Below are positions 9,976 to 16,757 of a stretch of 64,000 nucleotides of DNA, piece by piece. The translations under genes and the position numbers were made by a program. Positions within the stretch are counted from its first letter, which is position 1, and each line of letters starts with the position of its first letter. A model generated the notes under the pieces. That model made no database searches. It was given only the letters and a program-made list of their open reading frames with translations, and was not told the DNA's origin. This stretch comes from an uncultured Prevotellaceae bacterium (GTDB lineage: Bacteria; Bacteroidota; Bacteroidia; Bacteroidales; Bacteroidaceae), in NCBI GenBank assembly GCA_902776545.1, contig CACYQO010000004.1:1-64000 (forward strand), in the 5' to 3' direction.

Positions 9976-10009
9976 AAAAAAAGAGTGAGAATCATTTAGA
10001 TTCCCACTC
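9976..10009 (-). terminator. Rho-independent terminator of the 254-aa gene
   Basis: On the minus strand the arms 10009-9999 and 9993-9983 pair with one mismatch and are followed by a seven-T run (9982-9976). The stop codon of the gene lies in the loop. Confidence 0.75.
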
Positions 10010-10760
10010 CATAAATAGGTTGTGCGGCATATTGGGGTGCCAGTGTTAAAAGGAATTCCTTTATCCATTCCACCAGCCTCTCCCATATCCTGTGTTTATG
10101 TCTTTCGTTCCTTGCCTTACCATCTTCATAGGTTTCGGCTTTTTTCCAATTCACAAACCACCTGTATTGTCTGCTTAGCGTTTCTCGTGACGGTACGTCG
10201 GGTATCTCTTCAGAAAGCATCCTATGGTAATGTGACACTTTTCCATAAGGATCTTCGTCAGGGGCTATAGCCTCGTGGATGCCTTTCAGAAAACAAACTG
10301 CGACCTGAGTAAAATCCTGATACAGCTCTTTACACTTTTGTTTGGCTTCATGAAACGTGGTTTTAAACCAATCCACGACCTGGCTGTCTTCTACTTTGTC
10401 TATCAGACGTTTTAGCCAGGGGCGACCCTTGTTACGTTTTTCTTTCGAACGCGGCTCATGTCTGAATAGTGTCAGTCTTATAGATGATAATGATTCTTCA
10501 AAATACCGCCGAGGTATCTTTACCCATTCGTCATCCACTTCGACATCCTTCCTTTCAAAAGCAGCTCTGATAGCATCTGCTATCTTCGAAAGTGAAAAAC
10601 GGTTTTCGCTACTGTCTCGCTTAGTAACAGTAAAAAGCTTGTTTAATATACTTGCGCTACGCTGTGAGGTGCGCTTAACTCTAAGGCTGCCGTCTGCATG
10701 AGACTCAGCCTGCTGTGGTTTGTATGTATCTATGTCATTTTCTTTATGTCTTCTGCTCAT
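9996..10760 (-). CDS. Unknown 254-aa basic protein
   Basis: I do not recognise this protein. It is rich in Lys, Arg and Trp, is predicted soluble, and has no signal peptide. The N-terminal 50 residues are polar and probably disordered; the rest is mostly helical with clusters such as RNERHKHRIWERLVEWIKEF near the C terminus. The charge suggests nucleic-acid binding. It has its own terminator and a promoter-like box at 10962-10969, so it is probably transcribed alone. Its place between the primase operon and the smalltalk gene suggests it belongs to the accessory island. Confidence 0.55.
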   Translation of the reverse strand: MSRRHKENDIDTYKPQQAESHADGSLRVKRTSQRSASILNKLFTVTKRDSSENRFSLSKIADAIRAAFERKDVEVDDEWVKIPRRYFEESLSSIRLTLFRHEPRSKEKRNKGRPWLKRLIDKVEDSQVVDWFKTTFHEAKQKCKELYQDFTQVAVCFLKGIHEAIAPDEDPYGKVSHYHRMLSEEIPDVPSRETLSRQYRWFVNWKKAETYEDGKARNERHKHRIWERLVEWIKEFLLTLAPQYAAQPIYGVGI

Positions 10761-11051
10761 GGGGAGAGCTGGTTATGGGGGTTGACACTGCGTCCTGCGG
10801 TGCCTGCTATAGTCTCTGATGGTCAGAGTCGTTGGCGCATCCTGTTACATAGCCAATCGGTCCAGGTCCGGGTAGCCGCTAAAATGTGCTGACAGGTTTC
10901 TTTTTTTTGATGTTGCGATAGGCAATATATGTTTGTTATAGTTATTCATCTTATCAAGTTGCAAAATTACAAAAATTCCGCTTCTCTTGCAAGAAACGGG
11001 ATGATAATATTAGTTAAAATAAGAATTATTTGTAGTCGCGATAAGCGAGTG
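10761..11051. other. Non-coding stretch, long leader of the 254-aa gene
   Basis: About 290 bases hold no convincing gene. A minus-strand box TAATTTTG (10962-10969) would start a transcript with a leader of about 200 bases. A 23-codon ORF starts near 10947 on the minus strand but has no support beyond its reading frame. Confidence 0.35.
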
Positions 11052-11285
11052 TCATTGATTGTGCTCTTCATGATATTGACGTTTGATTATTTTGATATAC
11101 TGGTCGAGACCGAAGATGGAGCCAGCGAGCAGAAATGACTGCGCCACGTAATAAAGTAGCCCACTTGCTACGTCGTCAATCGCGACCACCTGATACGCCA
11201 CGAGCGCAATACTGCTCACGATGAGCAATACCGCACAGGCGTACTGAGAGATTTTGAAGCCTTTCTGGTTTTCCATGGCGTTCAT
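11052..11285 (-). CDS. Small membrane protein with two transmembrane helices
   Basis: The protein has 77 residues. Two hydrophobic helices are clear: about residues 14-32 (YACAVLLIVSSIALVAYQV) and about 40-60 (ASGLLYYVAQSFLLAGSIFG). The C-terminal tail is charged and His-rich (KRQYHEEHNQ). A second ATG three codons in (11276) is an equally good start. The gene follows the smalltalk-type peptide in the position where other Bacteroidales often have an N-acetylmuramoyl-L-alanine amidase. No function is known to me. Confidence 0.5.
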   Translation of the reverse strand: MNAMENQKGFKISQYACAVLLIVSSIALVAYQVVAIDDVASGLLYYVAQSFLLAGSIFGLDQYIKIIKRQYHEEHNQ

Positions 11286-11313
11286 AACTTTTCACTTCTC
11301 ACTTTTCACTTCT
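11286..11313. repeat. Heptamer array TTCACTT/CTCACTT
   Basis: Three to four tandem seven-base units fill the gap between the smalltalk-type ORF and the small membrane-protein gene. On the minus strand the array is purine-rich and may serve as a ribosome-binding region. Confidence 0.6.
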
Positions 11314-11398
11314 ACATCACGGCTCCTGCTGCCCCACCGAGAAGCAGGGTGATGATGTAACTGATCACTTGAAGGATCTTTTTAAATGTCTTGCTCAT
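11312..11398 (-). CDS. Smalltalk-type micropeptide (28 aa)
   Basis: The 28-residue product starts MSKTFKKILQVISYI and ends LLLGGAAGAVM. A short basic N terminus followed by one hydrophobic helix fits the smalltalk family that accompanies HU-like and amidase genes in Bacteroides and Prevotella. A strong promoter box (11468-11475) sits about 70 bases upstream. The product is probably membrane-inserted, and its function is unknown. The usual neighbouring amidase is absent. Confidence 0.6.
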   Translation of the reverse strand: MSKTFKKILQVISYIITLLLGGAAGAVM

Positions 11399-11467
11399 AA
11401 TTGTAATGTTTTAAATGGTGAATAATTAGGGTTATTTCGTGGCAGAAGCCAGCTCTCATTTACCCTA

Positions 11468-11475
11468 CAAAGGTA
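11468..11475 (-). promoter_or_regulatory. Promoter -7 box of the smalltalk-type gene
   Basis: TACCTTTG on the minus strand. A 12-base inverted repeat (11479-11490 and 11506-11517) covers the region between -7 and about -40 and could be an operator or a terminator for the converging fragment. Confidence 0.6.
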
Positions 11476-11478
11476 CAA

Positions 11479-11517
11479 AAAATAATTGAGAAAACCAAAC
11501 GTTTCCTCAATTATTTT
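11479..11517. repeat. AT-rich 12-bp inverted repeat
   Basis: AAAATAATTGAG and CTCAATTATTTT are separated by 15 bases. The repeat ends at the stop codon of the RhuM fragment and overlaps the upstream part of the smalltalk promoter. Confidence 0.55.
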
Positions 11518-11657
11518 CTAATAAATACCTGCCTTTTGCCCACTGTGCCATCAGCGGCAGTAGTTAAGAATTCCTTAACGACTGAATCCCTGTTTAACTC
11601 CATTTCTTTCAGGACGTTAGCTATGTGCATGTTAAGCTTGGCTTTGAGGTGGAGAAA
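11511..11657 (-). pseudogene. Fragment of a RhuM-like gene
   Basis: The minus strand reads KLNMHIANVLKEMEL followed by VVKEFLTTAADG. This matches INYHIINILKENEL..VVKEYLTTAAD in the ORF at 15124-15408 and the helix-turn-helix part of RhuM/ORF6N-type proteins. No start codon and no domain upstream remain. The fragment ends at TAA 11513-11511. Confidence 0.6.
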
Positions 11658-11658
11658 G

Positions 11659-12396
11659 TCACTTCATAAACCTCAGCTGTATGTTCAGTGTGAAATACTG
11701 GCAGCCATCAGGGCCAGTTTCAATTTTCCCAAAACCATACCTACTTGCAGATGGAGTCTCGAATTTTAAGTTTTCGTAAAGATAGTCCTCAAGAGATTTT
11801 CTGTAAATAATATGGTAGCAGTCTATCTCACCTTTAGTGTTTACAACTAACATTCCATATGCCTGGTGTGCAGCCTCCCATGGAGCGCTTGGAACCATTC
11901 CCAATGCAATATCAGTAACGAACCGCCTTACCTTTGCCTCATATTGTTTCTTGTTCGTTTTCATTGGAAATCCAATTGGATTGATTTCGCTTAGTTTATC
12001 TGTCAAAGCGGAAAGAACACGCGTATCTTCACTATAGCTTAGAACCAGAAGGTCTGAAACGATTTGGGGTAACATGCTATCCACCAACATCAGGTTCTCT
12101 AAGAAAACATATTCGCCCTTTGCATTGGGGTTAATTGTAGAAAACTCTAATGAAACTTGTTGGTCAAGAATAGCCCTCACTCTTCCCTTAATATCTGCAT
12201 GCCCTCTTTTGTCAACCATCGAATTTATCTGGGCAACCTTCTCGTCTGGCAAATTGTCAGATAGCTTATACTTGAAGTTTGTCAGGTTAGTAGCGTTAAG
12301 CAAAATGGGAACCCCGCCATTCTTGTACTTATAAACGTTCATCTTCATCGTACAATCTGGCCCGATGCTACCGTTGCAGTATGTGTAATTATTCAT
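11659..12396 (-). CDS. HpaII-family restriction endonuclease homologue lacking the N-terminal catalytic part
   Basis: The whole protein aligns by eye with the C-terminal two thirds of HpaII-type (CCGG) restriction enzymes. Shared blocks are ILLNAT..TNF.YKL near the start, ALGMVPSAPW, GEIDCYHI, then EDYLYENLKFETPSASRYGFG and a closing LNIQLRFMK. HpaII proteins are about 350 residues; this one has 245. The region with the acidic and EVGFSIKS-type catalytic residues, which precedes the LLNA block in the family, is replaced by an unrelated short N terminus. It may therefore bind DNA without cutting. The ATG overlaps the stop of the RhuM-PLD gene by four bases, so the two are coupled. No cognate methyltransferase is visible in the window. 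Confidence 0.65.
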   Translation of the reverse strand: MNNYTYCNGSIGPDCTMKMNVYKYKNGGVPILLNATNLTNFKYKLSDNLPDEKVAQINSMVDKRGHADIKGRVRAILDQQVSLEFSTINPNAKGEYVFLENLMLVDSMLPQIVSDLLVLSYSEDTRVLSALTDKLSEINPIGFPMKTNKKQYEAKVRRFVTDIALGMVPSAPWEAAHQAYGMLVVNTKGEIDCYHIIYRKSLEDYLYENLKFETPSASRYGFGKIETGPDGCQYFTLNIQLRFMK

Positions 12397-13271
12397 CTTA
12401 TTCCGTTCAACAAATCCTGCGCACTTGTTTCCTGCATTCGAATGTAGGCAAACAGACGTTTGCCTGCATCTTTTAAGCTTGCGCCAAAAACATACACTTC
12501 ATCGTCGATAATCAGAAAACGGTCATGGTTACGTTGACAGATATTTATCGTGATAGGAGGATACTGCTGATTGTGGCGCTGCACATCCAATTGCTGCTGC
12601 GCACTCAACGGACGGGTATAGATGGTAGCGGAGACTCCTGCATCACGACGGCTTAGCATGGTAAGTGTGCTCTCGTCGATGTAATTATCAATAAGTACTA
12701 TCGAGGTCTTTGCCTGCTTGATAAGGCTAACAATTTGAGCGTAAGCATCGAATATCTGTCCGTCAAAGAATATGCCCTCCACAGGAGGCAGAGATGTACG
12801 TACAAAGAAGTCCACCTTACTTTTTAGTTCCTGAATTTCTAAATCCTGTTTGGCAGCGTGCTGCTCCAATGCAGCAATACGAGTGTTGACAACATAGCCT
12901 CGCAACAAATACTCCTTTAACACCTTGTTCGCCCATTGACGGAATTTAGTGCCTCTTTTGGACTTCACGCGATACCCGACAGAGATGATTACATCCAGAT
13001 TATAAGCCGTATATTCATATTGCTGATCACCCTCGGTACCCATATGTGCAAATTTTGCACATGTGATATCTCGCTCTAGTTCTTCTTCCTTATATATATT
13101 ACGTATGTGGCGTCCAATGTCAGTTCTGTCTTTGTTAAACAGTTCTGCCATCTGCTGTTGGGTTAGCCATACCGTATCCTCACCCATTCTGACTTCCAGA
13201 CGTATAGTCTCATCGGGCTGATACAATATGATTTCACCTTTATTGCTCTCTATGTTGTTCATCGCAATCAC
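12393..13271 (-). CDS. RhuM/ORF6N-type DNA-binding protein with C-terminal PLD-like domain
   Basis: The N-terminal 110 residues are a RhuM-like module (VWLTQQQMAELFNKDRTDIGRH.., then YNLDVIISVGYRVKSKRGTKFRQWA). A coiled-coil linker follows (130-155). The C-terminal domain (about 175-285) resembles a phospholipase D-like fold: SIVLIDNYIDESTLTML, ATIYTRPLS, and HDRFLIIDDEVYVFGASLKD at about 249-268, where H..R/K....D is the PLD half-site. Such proteins are common in accessory regions; their function is not established. Coupling to a catalytically stripped HpaII homologue suggests a two-subunit DNA-targeting system. A second in-frame ATG at 13262 is an alternative start. The promoter box is at 13301-13308. 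Confidence 0.7.
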   Translation of the reverse strand: MIAMNNIESNKGEIILYQPDETIRLEVRMGEDTVWLTQQQMAELFNKDRTDIGRHIRNIYKEEELERDITCAKFAHMGTEGDQQYEYTAYNLDVIISVGYRVKSKRGTKFRQWANKVLKEYLLRGYVVNTRIAALEQHAAKQDLEIQELKSKVDFFVRTSLPPVEGIFFDGQIFDAYAQIVSLIKQAKTSIVLIDNYIDESTLTMLSRRDAGVSATIYTRPLSAQQQLDVQRHNQQYPPITINICQRNHDRFLIIDDEVYVFGASLKDAGKRLFAYIRMQETSAQDLLNGIR

Positions 13272-13300
13272 AGTTTTATGCTAAGACTTAGAATATGGTG

Positions 13301-13308
13301 CAAAGGTA
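13301..13308 (-). promoter_or_regulatory. Promoter -7 box of the RhuM-PLD/HpaII-like operon
   Basis: TACCTTTG on the minus strand, 29 bases before the ATG at 13271. It diverges from the promoter at 13391-13398, about 80 bases away. Confidence 0.6.
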
Positions 13309-13390
13309 CGAATAATATTCGTGAATTCTTAATAAACCCGGTAAAAACTTAAATAATGCCGGAATATTTTTGTAATTCAACTTGCCGGAG

Positions 13391-13398
13391 TACCTTTG
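13391..13398 (+). promoter_or_regulatory. Promoter -7 box of the 158-aa gene
   Basis: TACCTTTG ends nine bases before the ATG at 13407, so the transcript would carry almost no leader. Confidence 0.55.
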
Positions 13399-13406
13399 CG
13401 GAAAAA

Positions 13407-13883
13407 ATGGAGTACAATATCAAGAAAGAACAAGCCGTTGAAATGTGTCAGAGTTTTGTCTCTGTGGTGACTGGCAAATGTATTGAGAGAGCCGCTGAGC
13501 AAGGAGAGAGAGTTGAAGTTTCCGTAATCCAGCCCCACCTTGCAGAATTAAGTCGTCGTATTAGCATTCAGTTTACAAAAGATGGTGATGCGAACATTAA
13601 CATTACTCCTTTGAAAAATTATTTTGCCAGTGGGAATCTTCAGCAATTCATTGAAGAGTATTTACCAGACTATTATCATCGAGACGATGTATTACATTTG
13701 GACATTTATTCCAAATACATAGACAACGAAGAAATGGATGAGAGTGATTTGCAGTGGATATATCAAGACTTTGGATCTGACAAAGAGAAGGTTAAAGAAG
13801 AAATAGACCGCTTGGAAAAGGAATTTGCTTACGAAGCTCTTTTGAACTGGCTTGAGAGCCATGAGCCTGATAGCTGGAAGTGA
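13407..13883 (+). CDS. Unknown 158-aa acidic protein in the nuclease cluster
   Basis: The start at 13407 (MEYNIKKEQ) is chosen because the promoter box lies at 13391-13398. An upstream in-frame ATG at 13356 precedes that box and is unlikely. The product is acidic and soluble: an N-terminal helix (EQAVEMCQSFVSVVTGKC), a beta segment (RRISIQFTKDGDANINITP) and a C-terminal helical part rich in Glu and Lys ending in WLESHEPDSWK. I do not recognise the family. It is divergent from the RhuM-PLD operon and convergent with the HNH gene, whose stop codon is directly adjacent. A role as inhibitor or immunity protein for a neighbouring nuclease is conceivable but is only a guess from context. Confidence 0.6.
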   Translation: MEYNIKKEQAVEMCQSFVSVVTGKCIERAAEQGERVEVSVIQPHLAELSRRISIQFTKDGDANINITPLKNYFASGNLQQFIEEYLPDYYHRDDVLHLDIYSKYIDNEEMDESDLQWIYQDFGSDKEKVKEEIDRLEKEFAYEALLNWLESHEPDSWK

Positions 13884-14654
13884 TTATCTTCTTTGCCTAT
13901 ATGCCTCGAAGTGTTGGACCAGAAACTCTTGTTCTGGCGCAAACTTCTCTGGCATTATGATATGCCGTCCTTGCAAGTCACGAAGATACTTCAACGTCGT
14001 TTCGTCCTTGGCTCCGTGAAGCATTTCATCAGACAAAACAATCTCGTAGTCAGGTGTTATCGCCATTAGAAATTTGTCGTAAGCACGATGGAAGGTAGGA
14101 GTCATGCAAAGTCCGTTCTTGGGATTCGTGCGATTATTCTCGTCGTCAGCCCAACCTGATATGTGGCAAGCCTCCAACAACGGCGTGTTTGCTATACCTG
14201 TGATGCAACACTGGTTCAGGTATGCAGTCAGCACAGCATCACGGAAGAATTGCTGGTTTACTCTCTGTTTCACAATTACTTCTCTCTCGCGACCTTGAGG
14301 TAGTTTCTTAATGTCAGCGCCCAGCGTATCCTCAACTTTCTTTCCTGCTCTTTCCGCAAACAGGCGTTCGCTTTCAAATGCCAGTTTGTCGAGGTTGCCC
14401 CAGAACTCTTGCCATATTGGTTCCTCTGCAGAACTGCCATGTCCCAAACCCGTAATGTCTTTCGCTTTCAGAGTGGGATCAAGGCGACCGAAATTGCCTA
14501 TCTTCATCTTCAGCGAAGTAGGTGTCCTGCCTATAAGCGGAGCATACTTCTGAATAAGGGGGTGTTTCTCCTTCACGTCCTTGAATGGTATCTTGAAATA
14601 CACATTCAAAGCCATAATCAGCTGCTCACGCGTCCACAGGTCACTTCTTGCCAT
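13884..14654 (-). CDS. HNH endonuclease, restriction-enzyme-like
   Basis: The C-terminal part carries a full HNH motif: CCITG, then EACHISGWADDENNRTNPKNG and LCMTPTFHRAYDK, giving the paired histidines and the asparagine of the beta-beta-alpha-metal fold at about residues 165-205. The N-terminal 80 residues (MARSDLWTREQLIMALNVYF..) form a helical DNA-binding-like region with the phrase LIGRTPTSLKMKIGNFGRLDP, found in a common family of HNH proteins of about 250-300 residues that are annotated as putative restriction endonucleases. Nothing looks truncated. It follows the 94-aa Rpn-like gene with a three-base gap and was probably cotranscribed with it. Confidence 0.8.
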   Translation of the reverse strand: MARSDLWTREQLIMALNVYFKIPFKDVKEKHPLIQKYAPLIGRTPTSLKMKIGNFGRLDPTLKAKDITGLGHGSSAEEPIWQEFWGNLDKLAFESERLFAERAGKKVEDTLGADIKKLPQGREREVIVKQRVNQQFFRDAVLTAYLNQCCITGIANTPLLEACHISGWADDENNRTNPKNGLCMTPTFHRAYDKFLMAITPDYEIVLSDEMLHGAKDETTLKYLRDLQGRHIIMPEKFAPEQEFLVQHFEAYRQRR

Positions 14655-14657
14655 AAA

Positions 14658-14942
14658 CTATTTAAATAGTCTTTTTATATCCTTAACCTCCATGTCAACA
14701 ACTTGGGCAATTTGTTCCACAGAAAAGCCCATAGCCTGCATACGATAAGCAGTGGAGGATTTCTCTTTCAAGATACCCTTCTGGAATCCTTTATCTACAG
14801 CAGCTTTCATAACGCTGTAGTTATCCCAAAACACCTTCTTGCTCTCCTCACTATCCCAATTAACCTTCGTTTCATCAAGAAAGTCCAGATTGTCTAAGTC
14901 GGTGTACGGGTTTATGAATTTCTCCATTGTATCGTCTGCCAT
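14658..14942 (-). CDS. C-terminal remnant of an Rpn/PD-(D/E)XK transposase-like protein
   Basis: This 94-residue protein ends with the regulatory tail typical of Rpn-type (recombination-promoting nuclease, PD-(D/E)XK transposase-like) proteins: GFQKGILKEKSSTAYRMQAM followed by GFSVEQIAQVVDMEVKDIKR, a helix-turn-helix-like module. The nuclease domain that normally precedes it (about 200 residues) is missing; the first 40 residues are acidic and unrelated. It has its own ATG and promoter box (14971-14978) and may still be expressed upstream of the HNH gene, so it could have been kept as a small regulator. Partial-gene status is the simplest reading. Confidence 0.55.
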   Translation of the reverse strand: MADDTMEKFINPYTDLDNLDFLDETKVNWDSEESKKVFWDNYSVMKAAVDKGFQKGILKEKSSTAYRMQAMGFSVEQIAQVVDMEVKDIKRLFK

Positions 14943-14970
14943 AATTGTATTTTTGTTTTGCTTGTTGGTG

Positions 14971-14978
14971 CAAAGTTA
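14971..14978 (-). promoter_or_regulatory. Promoter -7 box of the Rpn-remnant/HNH operon
   Basis: TAACTTTG on the minus strand, 29 bases before the ATG at 14942. Confidence 0.6.
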
Positions 14979-15120
14979 CGAATAAAACCTGATATTAAGG
15001 AGATTTGCCCCTGAATTTACACAATATTTAATAAAATATGCAATTGTAGACAATAATCGAGCGTCAGACCCCTACACCCTTTCAACACGTTCTTCGGAAT
15101 GCATTGCTTTTGCTTATTCC

Positions 15121-15140
15121 TGTTCATAATAGTATGAACA
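15121..15140. repeat. Palindrome ending the RhuM fragment
   Basis: TGTTCATA and TATGAACA are separated by four bases. The stop codon (15126-15124) of the truncated RhuM ORF is inside it, so it may mark the truncation point. Confidence 0.5.
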
Positions 15141-15408
15141 GTCGATGCCTTTCATCGGCGGCAGTAGTCAAATATTCTTTGACAACTGAAATCTTGCTTA
15201 ACTCATTCTCTTTCAGAATGTTAATGATATGATAATTGATAGTTTGCTTAGAGGTGGCAAAAAGTTCAGCCATCTGCTGTTGGTTCAGCCATATCTTTCC
15301 GTCTTTGGCGTATAGCGCTACCGAAGCTTTGCCGTCCGCCGTCCGAAAATGATAATATTCTGTTGTTCGTCCATATTCATCGCAAAAATACAAATAATCT
15401 TCGAGCAT
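15124..15408 (-). pseudogene. Truncated RhuM-like gene (N-terminal 94 aa)
   Basis: The ORF encodes WLNQQQMAELFATSKQTINY, then HIINILKENELSKISVVKEY and LTTAAD. This is the helix-turn-helix start of RhuM-type proteins, which normally have 250-340 residues. After LTTAAD the reading runs into an unrelated RHRLFILL and stops within a palindrome. The N terminus (MLEDYLYFCDEYGRTTEYYH) may also be altered. No promoter box of the usual type is seen. It shares its sequence with the smaller fragment at 11511-11657, which suggests duplication or repeated insertion of RhuM-type genes here. Confidence 0.6.
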
Positions 15409-15476
15409 ATAATGAGATTCTCCATAATTTACACATTATGAATATATAACACATCCCATTCTCTGAGGAGAAAGTA

Positions 15477-15693
15477 GGAAAGTAGGAAATGCGGAAAGTG
15501 GACATTAAGGTATTCTGAGGTAGATATGATAGGGTAGTTATGGAAGTAATTTAATAAGGTAGAAATAATATATATGGTAATAATAATTATTTACATATTA
15601 TTAATAATAATTTTAAAAGAACTTATACTATAAATGTCTCTCTTCCGTACTGAGAAAATGCTTAATGTCCACTTTCCGCATTTCCTACTTTCC
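15477..15693. repeat. Perfect 33-bp inverted repeat around 151 bp of AT-rich DNA
   Basis: The 33-base arms 15477-15509 and 15661-15693 are exact reverse complements and contain the blocks GTCCACTTTCC, GCATTT and CCTACTTTCC also seen at 6379-6411. The 151 bases between are very AT-rich with runs of TAATAATAA and no gene. The arrangement is MITE-like, but no target-site duplication is evident. It forms the right edge of the accessory island. Confidence 0.75.
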
Positions 15694-15730
15694 GCATTTC
15701 TGTCACTGAGAATTATCGTCAAAACTGCCC

Positions 15731-15833
15731 TTATGACAATAATCAGGCGTTATTGTCAAGCAACCTTGGGTTATCGTCAAATAACCTTGGGTTATTGCGC
15801 AAGAAGGCTGGGTTATTGAAGAATAAGGCAGGG
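15731..15833. repeat. Degenerate 21-bp tandem repeats
   Basis: Four 21-base units start at 15750, 15771, 15792 and 15813, each of the form TTAT(T/C)G..(A)..GGG, and two more diverged units precede them from 15714. On the minus strand they read as repeated NNPxL. They are contiguous, so this is not a CRISPR array. No protein function is inferred. Confidence 0.65.
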
Positions 15834-15899
15834 TTTTCGTTGACAAAATTTTTTTTGAAAAAAGTTGCGAAAATGTTTGGTAGTTTCAGATATTTTTTG

Positions 15900-15907
15900 T
15901 AACTTTG
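15900..15907 (+). promoter_or_regulatory. Promoter upstream of the repeat cluster and HU-like pseudogene
   Basis: TAACTTTG with TTTG at 15876-15879, a spacer of exactly 20 bases. The upstream GAAAAAAGTTG motif is shared with the tRNA-Ser promoter. Confidence 0.65.
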
Positions 15908-15937
15908 CAGAGGAATTAGAGGATGGAATGAAGCTCG

Positions 15938-15977
15938 TTCTTGCGTCCCTTCGATAGCAAGCGGCAAAGCCGAGCGC
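15938..15977. repeat. Repeat copy TTCTTGCGT..GCAAGCGGC..GCCGAGCGC
   Basis: This 40-base segment is nearly identical to the reverse complement of 48828-48869, which lies inside the wecB-like gene. Its second half, GCGGCAAAGCCGAGCG, recurs inside the composite repeat at 53407-53435. Confidence 0.7.
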
Positions 15978-15990
15978 AGACCCCGAGCTC

Positions 15991-16029
15991 GTTCAGACCT
16001 CCCCTAACCCCTCCTAACTTAGGAGGGGA
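15991..16029. repeat. REP-like palindromic repeat, copy 1
   Basis: GTTCAGACCTCCCC is followed by the palindrome CCCCTCCTAACTTAGGAGGGG minus its outer bases. Seven further copies are in the window. Confidence 0.75.
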
Positions 16030-16101
16030 ATCCGGCGGGAAGGACCACCCGATGTAGTTGGTTCGCTTAGTATTCTAACACCACAAAAAACACTTACAGA
16101 A

Positions 16102-16655
16102 ATGTTAGAACTGTATCTTTCAAAAGTGACCGAGACTTCGGAATCGGAACAGGCGGGCAAGCTGTACGCCCGCGTCAGTTACAAACAAACGCTCGACGAT
16201 CCATCACCGGTATCCTGATCGACTTCGTGAAGTGTGTTCGCGAGCAAGTTCTTAACGGCAACACGGTGAAGATTGAGAACCTTGCCATCTTCAAGGCTAC
16301 CGTGGAAGCCAACGCCTTGGAGACGCTCTACGATGCTGACACCGACAAGGTGGCCTCTGCAACCATCGGTACGCTGGCCGAAGGTGCCAAGACGGGCGCC
16401 GCCGTCAAGGCGGTCAAACTGTTGGCCCAGAGCACAGGTGAATTCACCCGCGATGAGCTGAAGAAGGACGCCAAACTCGCCTGGACCGACAAGGCCAAGG
16501 CTGAGATTGCGGCAGCCAAGGGTGGAGACAGCCAGAGCGGCGGTTCTGGAACTGGCACTGAGTCTGGTTCGCAGGGCGGCGGTACGAACCAGGGTGGCGG
16601 TAACGCTGGCGGCAGCGGCGATGACGACGATGAGCGTCCGGGAGCAGGCGGTTAA
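16102..16655 (+). pseudogene. HU-like DNA-binding protein gene with internal deletion/frameshift
   Basis: The ATG at 16102 opens MLELYLSKVTETSESEQAGK and LYARVSYKQTLDD, the N terminus of Bacteroidales HU-like proteins. After GAC GAT the family sequence resumes one frame over with ITGILIDFVKCVREQVLNGN and TVKIENLAIFK. About 15-20 residues are missing at the junction, and the original frame hits TGA at 16216. The second frame keeps a long acidic/Gly-rich tail to the TAA at 16655; in-frame codons ALADYTGGGNG then continue to another TAA at 16691, suggesting an extra nonsense change. Functional relatives bind DNA and often sit beside VirE-type primase and smalltalk genes, as here. CGATC at the junction could have served as deletion microhomology. 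Confidence 0.75.
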
Positions 16656-16699
16656 GCCCTGGCCGACTATACCGGCGGCGGCAACGGCTAAAAAAGATC

Positions 16700-16728
16700 G
16701 AGGCGGGACCACAACGGTTCCGCCTCTT
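16700..16728 (+). terminator. Terminator after the HU-like pseudogene
   Basis: GAGGCGG-ACC pairs with GGT-CCGCCTC around a short loop and is followed by TTTC. Confidence 0.7.
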
Positions 16729-16757
16729 TCATGTTTAGAGCTTTCCTGATTGAAGCC

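Noticed and set aside
13356..13406. Upstream start for the 158-aa protein
   Set aside because: The segment precedes and includes the promoter box at 13391-13398, so it would not be transcribed.
6379..15693. Integrative element with integrase or IS transposase
   Set aside because: No tyrosine or serine recombinase and no complete transposase is encoded; only an Rpn-like C-terminal remnant is seen.
15731..15833. Possible CRISPR array
   Set aside because: Units are contiguous at 21 bases with no unique spacers, and no cas gene is near.
15743..15967. Minus-strand ORF with NNPxL repeats as a protein gene
   Set aside because: It consists mainly of the 21-bp repeats, lacks a plausible start signal and overlaps a plus-strand promoter.
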